The notes beneath the pieces are model-generated. The model did no database searches and was not told the origin of the DNA. It saw only the letters and a program-made list of their open reading frames with translations. Source: a virus. Taken from it: a DNA stretch of 32,599 nucleotides. Position 1 is the first letter of the stretch. The number at the start of each line of letters is the position of its first letter. A program made the position numbers and the translations under genes. Location: IMG/VR virus record IMGVR_UViG_3300000115_000101, positions 1-32,599 of that record. One strand, written 5' to 3'. Positions 25,727-32,193 of the stretch are shown here, in pieces.

Positions 25727-27055
25727 TTAGGTAGTTTTTACTTTTTTAGATTTATAATCACCTGATTGTGCTCGGTTAGATATATTATCTAATACACCCC
25801 CAGATTGACTAAGGATATTTGCTAAAGATGAAGCAATAGGAAGAGAACCTTCTTTACCTAAAGCACTACATAAAGTTTTTAAGTTATCTATTAATGCGGT
25901 GAAATCATCTAAAAATTTATCACCCAAAATTATGGATTCGGATGCATTTTGTTTACCTAAAGATACCACACCCTTATCAGATATAATATTTACATTTTTA
26001 GTTTGAGATTGTATACCTAAATCTTCAATTGATGTTAATACAATAGACTTTTGTGAAGAAAATAATATACTATCAATATGAGTATTAAATAATAATCTAC
26101 CTGAATTTAGTATTACTTGAGGGCCATTATAAGACTTAGGGGATTTTGGTACAGGGGAAATTATATTAGAATAAGGTATAGTTGAACCTTCACCTTCACG
26201 TTTTAAAGCAACCGCTATATCAAAAGGTATTTTTTGAGTAGAAGTTAAATATATAGACGTAGGGTCATTATTTATATCTTCTGTTATAGGTAAATAACCT
26301 TCTGATGAACCACTTATAGGTTGACCATTTTTTATAATAGTAATTGGGTCTCCGTTTTTAGTATTATTACCAGCAGACCAATTATTTGTAATAGTACCCC
26401 CAGCTTTAGAAGTATTACCCAATCTAATACTATTACCAAATCTACCTTCAAGTATATTATCTCCGGCAAAGGGTAAAATAGGGTGAATATCTCCTTTTTC
26501 TTCAAAAGTACCACCACTATTACCATTTAAATTTATACTTTGTTTTTGTGTGGTAGGTCTACTTACATTTCCTGTTTCTATTGAAGTATAAGATTTATTT
26601 AAAGAGGGAGCAACATTATTATCAGTATTTAAACTTGTAGGTACAGCATTCATATGTTGGCTGTTCCATAATGAAGTAATACTTACATAAAAATTCTTTA
26701 ATTTAACCCCTATATCTGGGTTTTGATTTGATGGTCCTCGTACAATAAGTACATATTCGTTAACTAAAGGATAAGTTTTTAAATTAGGAAATAAAGGGGT
26801 TGCTAATTGAATAGTAGTACCATCCAAACTTGTATTACCTGCAGTTTTAGCCTCAGTAAAGTTAATTGTCCCAATTCCTGACCACTTACCTGTTTGGTTG
26901 AATAAATCAGAATTAGAATTAAGATTAATATCTACAACTCTTGCAATTATAAATTTTCCAATTTGTGAAGCCTCACTATCAACATCACTTATACTTGAGT
27001 TAGTATTGGGTGATGATTGAAATAATCTAGAGATTCCAGTTTTATTTACTGCCAT
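25727..27055 (-). CDS. Baseplate hub/spike protein, gp5-like OB-fold, no lysozyme domain, 442 aa
   Basis: Residues 33-45 (GKFIIARVVDINL), 84-106 (ATPLFPNLKTYPLVNEYVL) and 120-135 (a segment ending SITSLWNSQ) follow the pattern of the OB-fold of gp5-family hub proteins. Residues 189-215 (DIHPILPFAGDNILEGRFGN) continue the conserved core. Residues about 300-375 (GPQVILNSGRLLFNTHIDSI, then KNVNIISDKGVVSLGKQ) look like short repeated strands of a spike beta-helix. T4 gp5 carries a lysozyme domain between the OB-fold and the beta-helix. Here I see no such domain or catalytic Glu-containing lysozyme motif, so peptidoglycan cleavage must come from elsewhere. The ATG lies inside the end of the 119-residue gene (14-base overlap). 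The assignment is by motif pattern. Confidence 0.78.
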   Translation of the reverse strand: MAVNKTGISRLFQSSPNTNSSISDVDSEASQIGKFIIARVVDINLNSNSDLFNQTGKWSGIGTINFTEAKTAGNTSLDGTTIQLATPLFPNLKTYPLVNEYVLIVRGPSNQNPDIGVKLKNFYVSITSLWNSQHMNAVPTSLNTDNNVAPSLNKSYTSIETGNVSRPTTQKQSINLNGNSGGTFEEKGDIHPILPFAGDNILEGRFGNSIRLGNTSKAGGTITNNWSAGNNTKNGDPITIIKNGQPISGSSEGYLPITEDINNDPTSIYLTSTQKIPFDIAVALKREGEGSTIPYSNIISPVPKSPKSYNGPQVILNSGRLLFNTHIDSILFSSQKSIVLTSIEDLGIQSQTKNVNIISDKGVVSLGKQNASESIILGDKFLDDFTALIDNLKTLCSALGKEGSLPIASSLANILSQSGGVLDNISNRAQSGDYKSKKVKTT

Positions 27056-27401
27056 CTTTTTTTTCTTCGTAATTCTTATTAAGGGTTTCTAACTCTTTCA
27101 TTAATTGATCTTTTTCTTCATCTGTAATTCCAGTAGGATCATCACTAATTGAATTGTTTAAAACACGTTGTATAATTGTGGACATTTTTATTAACTGTTC
27201 GTCATTTCGAACACCAATTTCCATATATTCTTTTATAAGAGGAACAATCAAAGTAGCATCACCAATATCGTTAATTAATGGTTTTAATTCTGATATTAAT
27301 CCTCCTATTTGTTGTTGTTTTGTTTTTTGGTTATCGTATATCTCACTTAATATATCTGAGAATTTTTTACTACCAAATACTACACTATCTAATGCGCCCA
27401 T
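27042..27401 (-). CDS. Small helical protein upstream of the hub gene, 119 aa
   Basis: A mostly helical protein: MGALDSVVFGSKKFSDILSE opens it, residues 25-70 are amphipathic (LISELKPLINDIGDATLIVP) and the C-terminus is charged (DEEKDQLMKELETLNKNYEE). It is not recognised as a named family. Its coding end overlaps the hub gene by 14 bases, an arrangement typical of translational coupling, so a hub-associated or assembly role is likely. It also heads the late block, with a late-gene motif 12 bases upstream. No membrane segment or catalytic motif is visible. Confidence 0.65.
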   Translation of the reverse strand: MGALDSVVFGSKKFSDILSEIYDNQKTKQQQIGGLISELKPLINDIGDATLIVPLIKEYMEIGVRNDEQLIKMSTIIQRVLNNSISDDPTGITDEEKDQLMKELETLNKNYEEKKDGSK

Positions 27402-27413
27402 GATGTTATTTTA

Positions 27414-27423
27414 TTATAAATAT
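27414..27423 (-). promoter_or_regulatory. Late-gene motif ATATTTATAA at the head of the baseplate block
   Basis: An exact copy 12 bases before the ATG of the 119-residue gene, in the 37-base gap after the gp55-like sigma gene. It marks the point where the regulatory genes give way to structural genes, so it is well placed to be the first late promoter. The sense sequence continues TAAAATAACATC. Confidence 0.58.
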
Positions 27424-27438
27424 GGATATAAGAAGGAA

Positions 27439-28152
27439 TTAGAATTTAGCGTAACCGTTCTCTAAATAAAATATATATTGTTGTTTAAAGATACCATGGA
27501 GTTTATCTGCAATCTTTGTTATTTTTGGAGTTTTTACATCTATAATTTCACGAATGTATATATAAAGTGCTTTTTTGTTAAAAACCTCTATAGTTTCTCG
27601 TTTACGAAATAATTCTAAAATTGCATCTGCTATTTGGGCATCATTCTTTTTAGGAAATAACTCAAATATATTTGATGTAACATGATCAACAAATATGTCA
27701 ATGTATTTATCTAAATCAGTTTTAATAATTTCATCCCCCATTTTATATGTGTGGGTTGAATGTTCTCCGGTTAATACATCAACAGGTACTTTTTTTATTT
27801 TTTTACTATAATTTTTTGTATTATATAAAATTAACCAACGTTTTACAATGGTCCCAAAATACGAGTATGCTTTAGCCCCTCGTGTTGGGTCAAATAAATG
27901 AATTTTAGATAATAAGAAAACAATTATCTCATGTTGAAGATGTTCTAAATTTTCTACCTCTGTATGGTAAAATTTAAAAGTGTGAATAATATTTTGAGTA
28001 AGTTTAAAGAACGCATAGTGTATTTCTTTATCATAAATTTTACTCCTCATTTCTGAACAAGGTGTGTTGTTATATAATACGATAGCGTCTTCTGTGTCCT
28101 GAGTGAAGTAGTTCTTACTCTTAGGTCTGCGTTTTTTCTTTATTGGGGCCAT
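27439..28152 (-). CDS. 55: gp55-like late sigma factor, 237 aa
   Basis: A sigma-70-family region 2 is visible: residues 40-112 contain HYAFFKLTQNIIHTFKFYH, then LQHEIIVFLLSKIHLFDPTR and AYSYFGTIVKRWLILYN. The combination F-D-P-x-R-G, A-x-S-Y-F and I-x-x-R-x-L-I is characteristic of T4 gp55 and relatives, which direct host RNA polymerase to phage late promoters. T4 gp55 is 185 residues. The extra length here is in the N- and C-terminal extensions, and the first 14 residues are strongly basic (PIKKKRRPKSK). There is no region 4, as expected for the family. It sits directly before the first structural gene and its motif, consistent with turning on that block. Confidence 0.88.
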   Translation of the reverse strand: MAPIKKKRRPKSKNYFTQDTEDAIVLYNNTPCSEMRSKIYDKEIHYAFFKLTQNIIHTFKFYHTEVENLEHLQHEIIVFLLSKIHLFDPTRGAKAYSYFGTIVKRWLILYNTKNYSKKIKKVPVDVLTGEHSTHTYKMGDEIIKTDLDKYIDIFVDHVTSNIFELFPKKNDAQIADAILELFRKRETIEVFNKKALYIYIREIIDVKTPKITKIADKLHGIFKQQYIFYLENGYAKF

Positions 28153-28157
28153 AAATG

Positions 28158-28433
28158 TTATTGGACTTTAAATCTTGATAAATTGGTTTGTATTACCTTT
28201 ATTTGATCAAAAATCCAACCTATTTCATCATCAGCTTTGAATATACCTTTAGAATCTACGTCTTGTAAACGTTTATCTGATATTTCTAATTGTTTTGAAA
28301 ATTCTGCTATATAACTATTCTGATTGATAATTATTTCTAGCATTTTCTCATTTTTCTTTAATAGGTTGATGGTCGTATATCCTAAGACAACGACCAAAAC
28401 CCCTAAAACAATAATTACTATATTTAATATCAT
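28158..28433 (-). CDS. Small single-pass membrane protein, 91 aa
   Basis: A single hydrophobic helix lies at residues 2-24 (ILNIVIIVLGVLVVVLGY), followed by a basic KK stop-transfer and a coiled-coil-like cytoplasmic or periplasmic region. Residues 58-91 contain DVDSKGIFKADDEIGWIFDQ, a conserved-looking motif. The ATG overlaps the HD gene's stop as ATGA, and the protein ends 5 bases before gp55 begins. A spanin-like role (one helix plus coiled coil) is possible, but the conserved acidic C-terminus and the regulatory neighbours do not point clearly to lysis. Function unknown. Confidence 0.7.
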   Translation of the reverse strand: MILNIVIIVLGVLVVVLGYTTINLLKKNEKMLEIIINQNSYIAEFSKQLEISDKRLQDVDSKGIFKADDEIGWIFDQIKVIQTNLSRFKVQ

Positions 28434-29206
28434 AAGTTATCTAACATGTTTTTTAATCCTACACTAGATACTTTATTAAGTGCCTTTTGTTTAGAATTAC
28501 CTTTTTGATTTGACGTCAATGTATAATTTTTCTTTGGCGTAGCCACGCTATTCTTAGAGAATTTTGGTAACCACTCAATTTCAAATTCAATACGTGCCGC
28601 CATCATGTCAGCCTGATGTAAAATAAATGGAAGTGATGTGCGAGGTTTTTGTTCTGGCATAAATGCTTTTAAATATTTCTCATTTGCTGAGTCATATAAA
28701 CCATCATGGGTCTGGATAGCAATCATTTCATTAAAAGTATATTTAATATCATGTTGCTGAAGTAGAAATAATCCACGATCTGGAACGGCTGCGAAGGGTA
28801 ATGATTTATTAAACATATAATCTTCACCTAATTTATCACGTCTCCAATTATCTGTCTGAGGTATATATGCTTCTTCAGTATCAGATCCCATTTTACCTAG
28901 GTCATGGTTGATCGCCGAAAATACCAATTCTTCCTGGGTAAATGTCGTCATATCACAACCAAACCCCTCCCATACAGCGGACATGGACAATGCTGCCTTT
29001 ACTACTCTATTAACGTGATCTACATACCCACCTGGGAATGCTGAATGGTATTCTTTCTTATGAGCTGCTGGCATTAATATAATACGGTCCTCATATTTAC
29101 TATAAAAATCAAGTAAACGTTGTTTACGATCTCCAGTAATAAATGTCTCAATGTTAGTGTTGAATTCAATCCAATTTGATTGGAGTTGTTCTGCTGTTAA
29201 TTTCAT
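28430..29206 (-). CDS. HD-domain metal-dependent phosphohydrolase, 258 aa
   Basis: All expected HD-superfamily metal ligands are visible: His64 (GGYVDHVNRVV), His101-Asp102 (NHDLGKMG) and Asp200 (HQADMMAARIE), with His152 and His167 in between (QQHDIKYTF, QTHDGLYD). The fold of an intact, catalytically competent enzyme is therefore likely. HD proteins hydrolyse phosphate bonds in nucleotides, cyclic nucleotides or nucleic acid ends. The substrate cannot be read here. It lies in the same cluster as the membrane protein and the gp55 sigma factor, overlapping the former by 4 bases. Nucleotide-pool adjustment or destruction of a defence signalling nucleotide are both plausible. Neither is shown. 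Confidence 0.85.
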   Translation of the reverse strand: MKLTAEQLQSNWIEFNTNIETFITGDRKQRLLDFYSKYEDRIILMPAAHKKEYHSAFPGGYVDHVNRVVKAALSMSAVWEGFGCDMTTFTQEELVFSAINHDLGKMGSDTEEAYIPQTDNWRRDKLGEDYMFNKSLPFAAVPDRGLFLLQQHDIKYTFNEMIAIQTHDGLYDSANEKYLKAFMPEQKPRTSLPFILHQADMMAARIEFEIEWLPKFSKNSVATPKKNYTLTSNQKGNSKQKALNKVSSVGLKNMLDNL

Positions 29207-29224
29207 AACCTATTTTTTTTTAAT

Positions 29225-29407
29225 TTAACTAATGGTATTATCCTGCTCTATCATTGATTGTAAATCCTCTATGATATTTTCACTACTTTCAATTCTTTTA
29301 CGAAAACTAGTAGCGGTTTCTCTTGTATCACCCACCATACGTTTAAGTTCTAGTAAACCTGAAGATAATTGTAATAACTTTTTCTCAAATAAATTTTTAT
29401 TTCTCAT
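29225..29407 (-). CDS. Small coiled-coil protein, 60 aa
   Basis: Helical throughout, with a basic N-terminus (MRNKNLFEKKLLQLSSGLLE) and an acidic C-terminal half (SENIIEDLQSMIEQDN), heptad-like. It follows a 140-base leader and ends 18 bases before the HD gene starts, so it heads the HD-gp55 transcript. Not recognised. Sequence composition suggests oligomerisation or binding to a partner. Confidence 0.6.
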   Translation of the reverse strand: MRNKNLFEKKLLQLSSGLLELKRMVGDTRETATSFRKRIESSENIIEDLQSMIEQDNTIS

Positions 29408-29422
29408 AATTGTTAATTTTAA

Positions 29423-29449
29423 TAACGGGGTTATTATTTCATCCCCTGT
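29423..29449. terminator. Possible hairpin in the leader before the 60-aa gene
   Basis: GGGG at 29427-29430 and CCCC at 29443-29446 flank a 12-base A/T loop, extended by an AAC/GTT pair with one bulged base. On the plus strand the hairpin is followed by GTTTTTC, which would suit a terminator for antisense transcripts. On the gene-bearing minus strand there is no U-run directly after it, so there it may only be an mRNA leader structure. The stem is short and the call is tentative. Confidence 0.25.
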
Positions 29450-29519
29450 TTTTCTTATTATTTTGTTGCTTTATTTTGCCTATTCTTTTTATTCCCTTTT
29501 ATTTCCTAAACCTGTATTA

Positions 29520-29527
29520 CAAATCTA
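29520..29527 (-). promoter_or_regulatory. Possible Bacteroidota-type -7 element (TAGATTTG)
   Basis: The sense sequence TAGATTTG fits the TAnnTTTG -7 element of Bacteroidota primary promoters. It lies in the 140-base gene-free leader, where a promoter for the HD-gp55 cluster would be expected, about 112 bases before the 60-residue gene. I do not see a clear TTTG at the -33 position, so this is a weak call. Confidence 0.25.
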
Positions 29528-29547
29528 CGTAAAGTTTTTCTGGTATC

Positions 29548-29976
29548 CTAGTAATTTTGTATATTTCTTTTAAGTTTTTTTAGAGTTAGCAATTTTGCGC
29601 ACTTTTCATACTCCTCTATATTTTCAAAATATTGGAGTACTTTTTCTAAAATTGAAAGGAAGGGTTCCTTTTTAAAATCTAATACAGCATCTAAATGGTT
29701 TTTATCTGTAAGATCTATTTGATTAATATAAAACCAAGCTCTATTATATACAGTAAACATAGAAGCATTTTTAGTTTGTTCTATATCATAGTTAGGGTTT
29801 TCTTTAGATAAAAATTGATTAAGTTTTTTATGGAATATTTCATGATTTTGTATTAACTTAACAAACATCCCAATCTTAGATAGAGGATCTTTCATCAGGT
29901 CATCTATAGACAAGTTATCATTTTCCATTTCCTTAGAAAATAAATCAAATACTTTATCTTTATCTATCATGTTCAT
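29548..29976 (-). CDS. Helical protein of unknown function, 142 aa
   Basis: Mostly helical and charged, with no membrane segment. Notable stretches are DDLMKDPLSKIGMFVKLIQN (residues 24-43), YNRAWFYINQIDL and the C-terminal IEEYEKCAKLLTLKKL. The last resembles the Y-E-x-C/A-A-x-L pattern of UVR-type helical hairpins found at the ends of several phage proteins. A weak, one-mismatch copy of the late-gene motif lies just before the ATG. It sits between the 63-residue gene and the leader of the HD cluster. No function can be assigned. Confidence 0.6.
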   Translation of the reverse strand: MNMIDKDKVFDLFSKEMENDNLSIDDLMKDPLSKIGMFVKLIQNHEIFHKKLNQFLSKENPNYDIEQTKNASMFTVYNRAWFYINQIDLTDKNHLDAVLDFKKEPFLSILEKVLQYFENIEEYEKCAKLLTLKKLKRNIQNY

Positions 29977-29982
29977 AAATAT
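29973..29982 (-). promoter_or_regulatory. Degenerate copy of the late-gene motif
   Basis: The sense sequence ATATTTATGA, one mismatch from ATATTTATAA, overlaps the start of the 142-residue gene. It may be chance in A/T-rich sequence, and the neighbouring genes are not obviously late. Confidence 0.2.
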
Positions 29983-29985
29983 ATA

Positions 29986-30177
29986 TTATTCCTTTAGGTT
30001 TTCCAATTCTTGCTCAATATCTAATTTTATTTTTTCTAATACTTTATACTCGGACACAACATCCTTTTTATCTGGGTTTTCTGGATGGTATCTCCAAAGA
30101 TCTTCCATTACAGTAGTTGTGGCTACTAGGTCATTAACTAATTCAGTTTTTAAGTAATTGATTTCTGATTGTTCCAT
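29986..30177 (-). CDS. Small helical protein, 63 aa
   Basis: A short helical protein with no membrane segment. The central stretch LWRYHPENPDKKDVVSEYKV joins an N-terminal helix to a coiled-coil-like C-terminal helix (LEKIKLDIEQELENLKE). It resembles small conserved proteins of T4-like environmental phages that have no known role. It lies 9 bases before the 142-residue gene and 9 bases after the stop of the 56-residue membrane gene, so it is part of a row of tiny genes. Confidence 0.6.
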   Translation of the reverse strand: MEQSEINYLKTELVNDLVATTTVMEDLWRYHPENPDKKDVVSEYKVLEKIKLDIEQELENLKE

Positions 30178-30186
30178 AATTTTAAT

Positions 30187-30357
30187 TTAGTCGTTATTAA
30201 ATTCTTTTATAAATGTGTAAACTGATATTGTTAGTACTATAGGAAAGAATAAAAAATTTATTATTTTCATATCCCAGGTTAATTTTTCACCAATTAACTC
30301 GAATATATATTCCGTAAGTGCTAACCATAATACTGCCATTATTAAATATATCATCAT
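30187..30357 (-). CDS. Tiny two-helix membrane protein, 56 aa
   Basis: Read directly from the sequence: an ATG ending at 30357 (a second ATG follows immediately) and a TAA at 30187-30189. The product begins MMIYLIMAVLWLALTEYIF, has a short polar loop (ELIGEKLTWDMK) and a second hydrophobic segment (IINFLFFPIVLTISVYTF), and ends KEFNND. Two membrane helices with a charged tail make it a plausible small inner-membrane protein, for example a holin-like or host-takeover factor, but nothing specific supports either. It sits in line with its neighbours on the same strand. Confidence 0.62.
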   Translation of the reverse strand: MMIYLIMAVLWLALTEYIFELIGEKLTWDMKIINFLFFPIVLTISVYTFIKEFNND

Positions 30358-30360
30358 ATT

Positions 30361-30501
30361 TTAATTTAATTTATAATATTTAACTTCTGTTTCTGTTTCT
30401 TTAGACTCCCAGGGAATATTATTACCCATTAACTTATTTAACTCTTTAATTCTCTTACTTTCTACAAGAAAATCTATGGTATTTTGCATTACTATAACCA
30501 T
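30361..30501 (-). CDS. Tiny hydrophilic protein, 46 aa
   Basis: Read directly from the sequence: an ATG ending at 30501, with an in-frame alternative ATG ending at 30489 (42 aa). The stop is at 30361-30363. The product is MVIVMQNTIDFLVESKRIKE followed by a hydrophilic tail (NKLMGNNIPWESKETETEV...). It fits exactly between the T5orf172 gene and the 56-residue membrane gene, leaving no unexplained gap, which supports it being real. No function recognised. Confidence 0.5.
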   Translation of the reverse strand: MVIVMQNTIDFLVESKRIKELNKLMGNNIPWESKETETEVKYYKLN

Positions 30502-30502
30502 A

Positions 30503-30976
30503 TTATTTAAATTTACTACCAATTAATATAATATTATCTTTTGCCTCTTCCAAGCTAATATGAAAAAATTCTTTTCTATTATTAACTCTAAAAGATTTTA
30601 ATTTCTCATGAGTCATTCTTTCTACCATCTCACCATTAAAACATTTATAAGCCCACTCTACTTTATAAGGTGTAGGAACACCGGTAGCAGATGATATTTG
30701 AGTTGCTCTTTCTTCAGGTTTTAATTTAGTATACCCAATTTTTAGATATTCTTTAGGTAATGATGGGTTTGATAATACATATACCCATTGATCACCTTCA
30801 CCTTGATCCGCATAAAGCCCATACTTTTTTTCGGTATAATACGTTACGTCTTCCCATCCCTCACCTCGTTCACTTGGGGTGATGGTGAAAAAAGCTGCGT
30901 TTTCAATGCCGGTATTTCCATAATTTTCCTTTAGGGGGATAAATGTTTTCGATTCATGTTCTGTTATACGTTTCAT
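30503..30976 (-). CDS. T5orf172 / GIY-YIG-superfamily protein, 157 aa
   Basis: Residues 64-138 show the T5orf172 (MUG113-type) pattern: WVYVLSNPS (64-72), LKIGYTKLKPEERATQIS (78-95, with Arg90), GVPTPYKVEW (99-108), Glu119 in MVERMTH, His123 and RVNNRKEFF (130-138). T5orf172 belongs to the GIY-YIG nuclease superfamily, with the GIY and YIG elements replaced by V-Y-V-L and K-I-G-Y-T. Glu119 is at the place of the family's catalytic acid. The N-terminal 60 residues form a separate domain of unknown role (TFIPLKENYGNTG, FFTITPSERGEGWEDVTYY). It could be a host-DNA-degrading or homing-type nuclease. It sits in the small-gene cassette. Confidence 0.75.
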   Translation of the reverse strand: MKRITEHESKTFIPLKENYGNTGIENAAFFTITPSERGEGWEDVTYYTEKKYGLYADQGEGDQWVYVLSNPSLPKEYLKIGYTKLKPEERATQISSATGVPTPYKVEWAYKCFNGEMVERMTHEKLKSFRVNNRKEFFHISLEEAKDNIILIGSKFK

Positions 30977-30991
30977 ATTTTTTAAATTTTA

Positions 30992-31555
30992 TTATCTAAT
31001 AAACCAATAAATTTCTTTTTTATTATCTCCAACATGAAAATAGTCAACCCTAGTTTTAGATAAATCTTTAGTTAAATACTTTTTAGAAAATTTAACCAAG
31101 GATGAATTAGAATTTTTAGAAATAGAATTATAAGTATAATTTTTTACATATTTATCTTTTTTAAATTGCTCCCCAAAGATATCATTACCATTATATCTCT
31201 TGCCACTAAAATTAGAAAAATTATAACCAGCTATTAAATTATTATTTACATCATATCTATATTCTTGATATGGTTTATAATTTTTTAAATTATTATGAAC
31301 ATAAATAGAATCAAATTGAATATTGTCTTCTTTAAACCATCCCCCTTTAAAATTAAATTTTAAAATAGATCGATTAACAGAGTCAGTCTTAATATAAAAA
31401 TAAAAAGCTATTACTTTATTATTTAAGGTTCTAACACACCCATCAGTTAAATCATTATACTTTATATCCCAAAATTTAATAAAATCATCTGGGAGACGAT
31501 TGTGAAGGGAATTTACTAATTCTTCTTTAAAATACACTTTATTTAATTTTCTCAT
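30992..31555 (-). CDS. Unknown protein, 187 aa, coupled to lipoprotein gene
   Basis: Not recognised. Soluble, very rich in Asn, Lys, Tyr and Phe, without a signal peptide. Stretches such as FYFYIKTDSVNRSILKFNFK, EYRYDVNNNLIAGYNFSNFS and a lysine-rich C-terminal third (KDKYVKNYTYNSISKNS) look like beta-strand repeats rather than an enzyme. The start codon overlaps the lipoprotein stop as TAATG, so the two are probably translated together. Its Asn/Lys richness looks stronger than that of the structural genes, which may point to separate acquisition. I cannot say what it does. Confidence 0.6.
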   Translation of the reverse strand: MRKLNKVYFKEELVNSLHNRLPDDFIKFWDIKYNDLTDGCVRTLNNKVIAFYFYIKTDSVNRSILKFNFKGGWFKEDNIQFDSIYVHNNLKNYKPYQEYRYDVNNNLIAGYNFSNFSGKRYNGNDIFGEQFKKDKYVKNYTYNSISKNSNSSLVKFSKKYLTKDLSKTRVDYFHVGDNKKEIYWFIR

Positions 31556-32193
31556 TATTCTATAATTATTTTAAATGATTTTTCAATAACTTCTCGAGGA
31601 CCTACATCATTATTAAATGTAGTTTTAATAAATACTTGTAAGGTATCACCAACCATCTCATTATCCATAAATATTTGCTGTCTAGGATTGTAATTATATT
31701 TACTATATGTACCTAATAAGGTTTCAGCATAGGGACACTCCCAACAAAAATTCTTCTGTATCTGGTACCCAGCAATATTTAAAGGAGGCATAATTTTTAC
31801 TATATCTGATAGGGTATATTCAATTTCTCCAATAGGGATTGGATTATTAAACCCACCTCCTGTAAACCAACTTAATACTGAATAAGTGGGTACAGTAAAT
31901 CGTAAATTCTCTAATGCTATCCAATAATCAGAATCATACTGCGTTTCAATTAATGGAACATCATTAATTACTGCGTTAACTTCATCAAGTTCACCTCTAA
32001 TAGTAAAATATTTGGGACCATAATAAAAAACATGCCAATATCCATTACTGTCTTGATAAGCATCAGGTTGAACTAACTCATCTATAAAAAATTCTGCGTT
32101 GCAATCACCATCTACACAAACATTTTCTATGATCTCCTCTGGGCTACATGCCCAGAAGAGAATTACTAAAAATATATAAATTATCTTTCTCAT
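31555..32193 (-). CDS. Secreted lipoprotein with acidic post-cysteine segment, 212 aa
   Basis: Residues 1-16 form a type II (lipoprotein) signal peptide: basic MRK, a hydrophobic run (IIYIFLVILFW) and lipobox F-W-A-C with Cys16. The next residues are S-P-E-E. In Bacteroidota, acidic residues just after the lipid-modified cysteine act as a surface-export signal, so the mature protein may be displayed outside. Further cysteines at 26, 31, 150 and 153 (C-W-E-C) suggest disulfides. The body is beta-rich and aromatic (YWHVFYYGPKYFTIRGELDE). Phage-encoded lipoproteins often block infection by related phages, and this is my leading guess. It is linked by TAATG overlaps to both neighbours. Confidence 0.72.
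   Translation of the reverse strand: MRKIIYIFLVILFWACSPEEIIENVCVDGDCNAEFFIDELVQPDAYQDSNGYWHVFYYGPKYFTIRGELDEVNAVINDVPLIETQYDSDYWIALENLRFTVPTYSVLSWFTGGGFNNPIPIGEIEYTLSDIVKIMPPLNIAGYQIQKNFCWECPYAETLLGTYSKYNYNPRQQIFMDNEMVGDTLQVFIKTTFNNDVGPREVIEKSFKIIIE

Noticed and set aside
4133-27423. T4-type late promoters (TATAAATA) on the plus strand
   Set aside because: The motif reads TATAAATA on the plus strand, but no gene lies on that strand. I kept it as a sense-strand motif of uncertain function rather than call plus-strand promoters.
28158-28433. 91-residue membrane protein as an i-spanin
   Set aside because: One helix plus coiled coil fits loosely, but there is no partner o-spanin lipoprotein embedded or adjacent and no other lysis gene nearby.
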